Shown: in pieces, positions 15,706 through 18,498 of the stretch
Layout of the letters: each line of letters begins with the position of its first letter
Numbering within the stretch: the stretch's first letter is position 1
NCBI GenBank assembly: GCA_002689905.1
Contig: NZIN01000048.1
Coordinates: 1-18,498 of the forward strand
DNA length: 18,498 nucleotides
Source: Rickettsiales bacterium
GTDB taxonomy: Bacteria > Pseudomonadota > Alphaproteobacteria > TMED109
Direction: 5' to 3'
Notes under the pieces: generated by a model
The model's input: only the letters and a program-made list of their open reading frames with translations
Told to the model about the DNA's origin: nothing
The model's database searches: none
Position numbers and translations under genes: made by a program

Positions 15706-16428
15706 ATGACGGCCGAGCGGCTGACCATAAATCACAGGCGCCGAAACGCCGTTCAGAAAAGGCCGGCACTGCCGACAACCAATCGCGGCAAAGCCACGCG
15801 GGAAAAGCTAAAGGCCGCATTGTCGGCACTGCTGGAGCGTAAAGCCTACGAGGAGATCAGGCTTAAAGATATCGCGGCCGAAGCGGACGTTCCCGTCAGT
15901 CTTATTTACCATTACTTTCAGAGCAAAGTAGATATTACGTACGAAGTGCTGGCCCATCTGCTGGACAGCTTCTCAGGGGAAGTCGAAACTCGTCCGAATG
16001 ACAATCGGCCCGGGAAAACGATTCACTACGCCAATCAACGGATGGTAGCACTTTATTCAAGTAATCCAGGCGCAATGCGTTGTTTGCTGCAAGTGCACGA
16101 GGGAATGGCCCCTTTTGCTCCAATGTGGCGCGAATATTCTCATGATTGGAATCGACGCATCGCCGCGAGCATCAGGAAGCAGTTTCCGGACGCGTTCGAC
16201 AGCGACTCCGAATACATCGCTTTAGCCTACGCCCTGAGCGGAACTGCCGACAGTTTTTTATTTGAATATTTTGTTCAGAAGAACCCGGATTTGCGTGAGG
16301 CCTATCCAGCTCACGAGGACATTGCAGCCTTTCTGACAACGTTGTGGCACAGAGCACTGTATTTATGTAACCCGCGGACCGAAATTCTGGGTTCTCTGTC
16401 CGGATTCGAACGCTTAAATGTCGGCTAA
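15706..16428 (+). CDS. TetR-family transcriptional regulator
   Basis: A 240-residue one-component repressor-type protein. The N-terminal DNA-binding domain spans about residues 28-75: KATREKLKAALSALLERKAYEEIRLKDIA begins it (helix 1 and start of the helix-turn-helix), and ADVPVSLIYHYFQSKVDI is the recognition helix with the typical YHYF.SK ending. The rest is an all-helical ligand-binding and dimerisation domain without a named subfamily that I recognise. A 20-residue basic N-terminal extension precedes the domain. The start ATG follows AAGGAG (15691-15696) by 9 nt. It is divergent from the receptor operon across a 237-bp control region, the classical arrangement for a local repressor. The palindromes at 15486 and 1893 are its likely operators. 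Confidence 0.93.
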   Translation: MTAERLTINHRRRNAVQKRPALPTTNRGKATREKLKAALSALLERKAYEEIRLKDIAAEADVPVSLIYHYFQSKVDITYEVLAHLLDSFSGEVETRPNDNRPGKTIHYANQRMVALYSSNPGAMRCLLQVHEGMAPFAPMWREYSHDWNRRIAASIRKQFPDAFDSDSEYIALAYALSGTADSFLFEYFVQKNPDLREAYPAHEDIAAFLTTLWHRALYLCNPRTEILGSLSGFERLNVG

Positions 16429-16497
16429 CCTTTCCCGAAAACACGTAGCGGTGACGAACTGAGATGATTCACCACTGCGCGTACATAGGCACTGATC

Positions 16498-17472
16498 ATG
16501 CTTAAAGAGCTGACCCTGAGTGCAATCACGAATGCCCGAGAGAGGCTCGGCGAGCGCGTGGTGACCACTCCCTCGTTGCAATGGCAGGGAGCCGAGTTAT
16601 CGAAGTATCTGGGGTCCGATACTGCGGTATTCGTCAAGCTGGAGTTGTTTCAGCGCACAGGCACGTTTAAGGCTCGTGGTGCAATGAATGCCATGCTGCA
16701 ATTGACCGACAAACAACTGAAGCGGGGAGTGACTGCGGTTAGTGCAGGCAACCACGCCATCGCTGCAGCCTATTGCGCACATGAACTGGGGACAAATGCA
16801 AAGATATTCATGCCGAAAACGGCAAAACCACTGCGGATAGCCCGCGCCATGGCCTACAACCCAGATATAGTGTTCTGCGATACCCAGAGTGAGATGTTTG
16901 ATCTTGCCGAAAGGGCCAAGACCGAAGAAGGCCGAACCTTTGTGCACCCATTCGAGGGTCCAATGACTGTTCAGGGAACAGCAACCGCAGGTCTGGAGTT
17001 TGCTCAGCAGGTACCCGAGCTTCATGCAATGATTCTGCCCATAGGCGGTGGCGGCCTGTGCGCTGGATTCTCCGCGGCATTAAAACAAGTATGGCCCAAT
17101 GTGGCGATTTTTGGTGTTGAACCAGAGGGTGCCAACACCATGTCGCTCAGTTTTGCCAATGGCGCACCGATCAGAAAAGAGGATGTCAGCACCATCGCCG
17201 ACAGCCTAGCCCCCCCTCTTGCCTTGCCCTACACCTATTCTATCTGCCGCGATCTTCTCGAGGACATAGTCCTGGTTTCCGATGAGGCGCTCCGGCAGGC
17301 GATGCGAACCCTGTTCTACGACCTAAAATTGGCCGTTGAACCGGCTGGTGCCGCAACGGCAGCCGCCTTGTTCGGGCCGCTCAAAGATCGACTGGCGGGC
17401 AAGAGGGTGGGTGTGATCACATGCGGAGCCAATATCGATCTCGCTGATTTCTGCGAGCTGACCGCGGAGTGA
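16498..17472 (+). CDS. PLP-dependent threonine/serine dehydratase-like enzyme
   Basis: A 324-residue fold-type II PLP enzyme of the threonine dehydratase family, which eliminates water from 3-hydroxy amino acids to give a 2-enamine and, after hydrolysis, a 2-keto acid and ammonia. The PLP lysine is Lys58 in RTGTFKARGAMNAM (usually SFKxRGA), followed by VSAGNHAIAAAYCA for the cofactor carboxylate and the phosphate-binding GGGGL (about 183-187). The C-terminal motif usually read as SGGN is CGAN here, a change near the pyridine nitrogen that may alter specificity. It lacks the regulatory ACT domain of biosynthetic IlvA, pointing to a catabolic enzyme (threonine, hydroxyaspartate or phenylserine type). 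The ribosome-binding site is weak. It lies 69 nt after the TetR gene and upstream of a RidA gene that would process its enamine product. Confidence 0.9.
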   Translation: MLKELTLSAITNARERLGERVVTTPSLQWQGAELSKYLGSDTAVFVKLELFQRTGTFKARGAMNAMLQLTDKQLKRGVTAVSAGNHAIAAAYCAHELGTNAKIFMPKTAKPLRIARAMAYNPDIVFCDTQSEMFDLAERAKTEEGRTFVHPFEGPMTVQGTATAGLEFAQQVPELHAMILPIGGGGLCAGFSAALKQVWPNVAIFGVEPEGANTMSLSFANGAPIRKEDVSTIADSLAPPLALPYTYSICRDLLEDIVLVSDEALRQAMRTLFYDLKLAVEPAGAATAAALFGPLKDRLAGKRVGVITCGANIDLADFCELTAE

Positions 17473-17643
17473 CAGGTCGAGTAAAAGATAGTCAAGACTT
17501 GATGAGCGGTTCCAGTGAGCATCAGCTGTCGCAAACTCTCACTCATAAGGGAATCAAGAAACCGCGGGGAATCAATTTGCACTAGCCAGTGGGCCACATA
17601 CGGTTATTCCCCGCAATGTGACCACAGGATTACGGACGGAATT

Positions 17644-17997
17644 ATGAGCAAGCCCAAACCCCATTTCACGCCGGCCAAACGCGCAGGCGATTTCATTTTT
17701 ATATCGGGCCAGTTGCCTTTCGATGCAGATATGAACATCGTCGGCAACAGCATCGAAGAGCAAACTCGTGTGTGCATTGAACACATTTCGCAGGCACTTG
17801 AAAAAGTTGGCTCAAGCCTAGTCATGGTGGTCAAAAATATGGTCTGGTTGACCGACCCGGAAGACTTCGCGGCCTTCAATAGTACTTACGCCCAGTATTT
17901 CCCGGAGAATCCACCAGCTCGCGCCACCGTTGGTGCGGTTTTGATGGTTCCTGGGGCACGCATTGAAATAGAGGCTGTCGCCTATCACCCTCTGTGA
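17644..17997 (+). CDS. RidA family reactive-intermediate deaminase
   Basis: A 117-residue member of the RidA/YjgF/UK114 family, trimeric proteins that hydrolyse 2-aminoacrylate and related enamines/imines released by PLP dehydratases. The family pattern is visible: GDFIFISGQLPFD (15-27), VKNMVWLTDPEDFAAFN (63-79) and PARATVGA with the key Arg93. Glu108 lies 15 residues later, the same distance as Arg105-Glu120 in Escherichia coli RidA. The reading frame is open from 17515, but ATG 17644 gives the family's normal N-terminus and length. A short purine-rich GGACGGA precedes it. Its position behind the dehydratase fits a pair acting on the same amino acid. Confidence 0.9.
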   Translation: MSKPKPHFTPAKRAGDFIFISGQLPFDADMNIVGNSIEEQTRVCIEHISQALEKVGSSLVMVVKNMVWLTDPEDFAAFNSTYAQYFPENPPARATVGAVLMVPGARIEIEAVAYHPL

Positions 17998-18050
17998 GTC
18001 CGCCGCGCAAACAAAAAGCTTGACCTTGGTATTCAAGATTTAAGCGGCAG

Positions 18051-18260
18051 GTGTCTCCAACAACAAACCAACGCGAATCGAGCCGCCCTATGGATGGGAG
18101 CAGCTTTCGAGCGGGACATCCGCACATCGTTGCGCAGATTATTTTATCTTCTCTGCGAAAATTTCAGCGAAATTTTATTGAAGGACGTTTTGAAAGCTCT
18201 TTCGATGAAGCGACAGCCGAGTTGTATGATCTGGTGCTGCATGGGCTGGTACTCAAATAG
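18051..18260 (+). pseudogene. Possible C-terminal remnant of a TetR-family regulator
   Basis: A 69-codon frame whose last 45 residues (HIVAQIILSSLRKF, then FIEGRFESSFDEATAELYDLVLHGLVLK as the ending) resemble the final helices of TetR-type ligand-binding domains. The first 20 residues look non-protein-like, there is no DNA-binding domain, and upstream the frame closes at TGA 18021-18023. No convincing ribosome-binding site precedes the GTG at 18051. I read it as a gene fragment near the island edge. It could also be a chance ORF. Confidence 0.3.
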
Positions 18261-18337
18261 TTTGATTCCAGTCTATTGACGCATAGCCCCAACGCGGCCA
18301 GCGCTTGACCATTTCTACTTTCGATACTAGTTTTAAT

Positions 18338-18416
18338 GCGTCCACGCGTGTCTTGGTGCGGCCAATCGGCCTTGACATGGTAGAGGTCGGCGGTTCGAAT
18401 CCGCCTGGTACTACCA
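18338..18416 (+). repeat. tRNA-Val(GAC)-like direct repeat, copy 2, with intact tRNA 3' end
   Basis: The first 60 bases repeat 1551-1610 with two mismatches. The right part is a perfect tRNA 3' half: anticodon loop TTGACAT (18372-18378, anticodon GAC as in tRNA-Val), 3' stem GGTAG, variable loop AGGTC, T stem GGCGG/CCGCC around TTCGAAT, acceptor strand TGGTACT, discriminator A and encoded CCA (18414-18416). The 5' half is not a tRNA: no AGTACCA acceptor partner occurs upstream, the anticodon-stem partner is CGGCC instead of CTACC, and no D arm is recognisable. It fits a displaced 3' end left at a tRNA-targeted integration site. It is unlikely to be expressed as tRNA. Confidence 0.75.
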
Positions 18417-18498
18417 AAATAGATGTAAATTATTGATTTCGCTGAAATCACACCAACAACGGTGGACCAAAATCGCCCTATTGAGGGTATTGATCTAC

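Larger units (their letters stand above)
17998..18498. other. Terminal gene-poor region
   Basis: Apart from the possible TetR remnant and the tRNA-like repeat listed separately, nothing in this stretch supports a gene. The 82 bases after the CCA end (18417-18498) are AT-richer and carry no long frame before the window closes. In tRNA-integrated islands an integrase gene often starts just beyond such a site, so the sequence to the right would be informative. Confidence 0.6.

Noticed and set aside
18338..18416. A functional tRNA-Val gene
   Set aside because: The 3' half is perfect, but the acceptor 5' strand, D arm and anticodon-stem partner are missing, so it cannot fold as a tRNA.
1..18498. 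CRISPR array, insertion sequence, transposase or integrase
   Set aside because: No regularly spaced short repeats were seen, and none of the frames resembles a transposase or recombinase.

Overview
The window looks like a catabolic gene island from a heterotrophic Gram-negative bacterium. I suspect a marine-type gammaproteobacterium. The evidence is a TonB-dependent outer-membrane receptor with an encoded signal peptide, Shine-Dalgarno-led genes of moderately high GC, GTG and TTG starts, and a tRNA-derived fragment with an encoded CCA end. The taxon is inferred and not firm.

Layout, left to right: the end of a short-chain dehydrogenase/reductase overlaps a divergent LDH2/malate dehydrogenase-family oxidoreductase (1-1495). 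A gap of about 430 bp (1496-1929) holds a tRNA-like repeat, a 9-codon mini-ORF and a candidate promoter/operator. A plus-strand pair follows: a GH13 alpha-glucosidase and an AMP-forming acyl-CoA ligase (1930-5214). A long, tightly packed minus-strand operon then runs from 15468 down to about 5227. In transcription order it encodes a TonB-dependent receptor, a CPBP intramembrane protease, a MaoC-like hydratase, an S12 serine hydrolase, an MFS (GPH-type) transporter, an MlrC/M81 metallopeptidase and a GH38 alpha-mannosidase broken by in-frame stops. A TetR regulator diverges from the head of this operon (15706-16428), followed by a PLP-dependent threonine-dehydratase-like enzyme and a RidA-family deaminase (16498-17997). 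The last 500 bp hold a possible TetR C-terminal remnant and a second copy of the tRNA-like repeat.

The main discovery candidate is the combination CPBP protease + S12 serine hydrolase + M81 MlrC-like metallopeptidase + MFS transporter in one operon. These are the families of the microcystin-degradation genes mlrA, mlrB, mlrC and mlrD. Active-site residue spacings in the MlrC-like protein, and partly in the MlrA-like protein, match those I recall for the microcystin enzymes. Here the four are joined to an outer-membrane receptor, a MaoC hydratase and a mannosidase. An apparently shared operator links them to the alpha-glucosidase and acyl-CoA ligase genes. This suggests a regulon for import and stepwise dismantling of a cyclic or otherwise blocked peptide, possibly glycosylated and acylated. 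The substrate is an inference.

Two near-identical tRNA-Val-like direct repeats about 16.8 kb apart (1551 and 18338) bracket the whole set and may mark island boundaries. No integrase is visible in the window.
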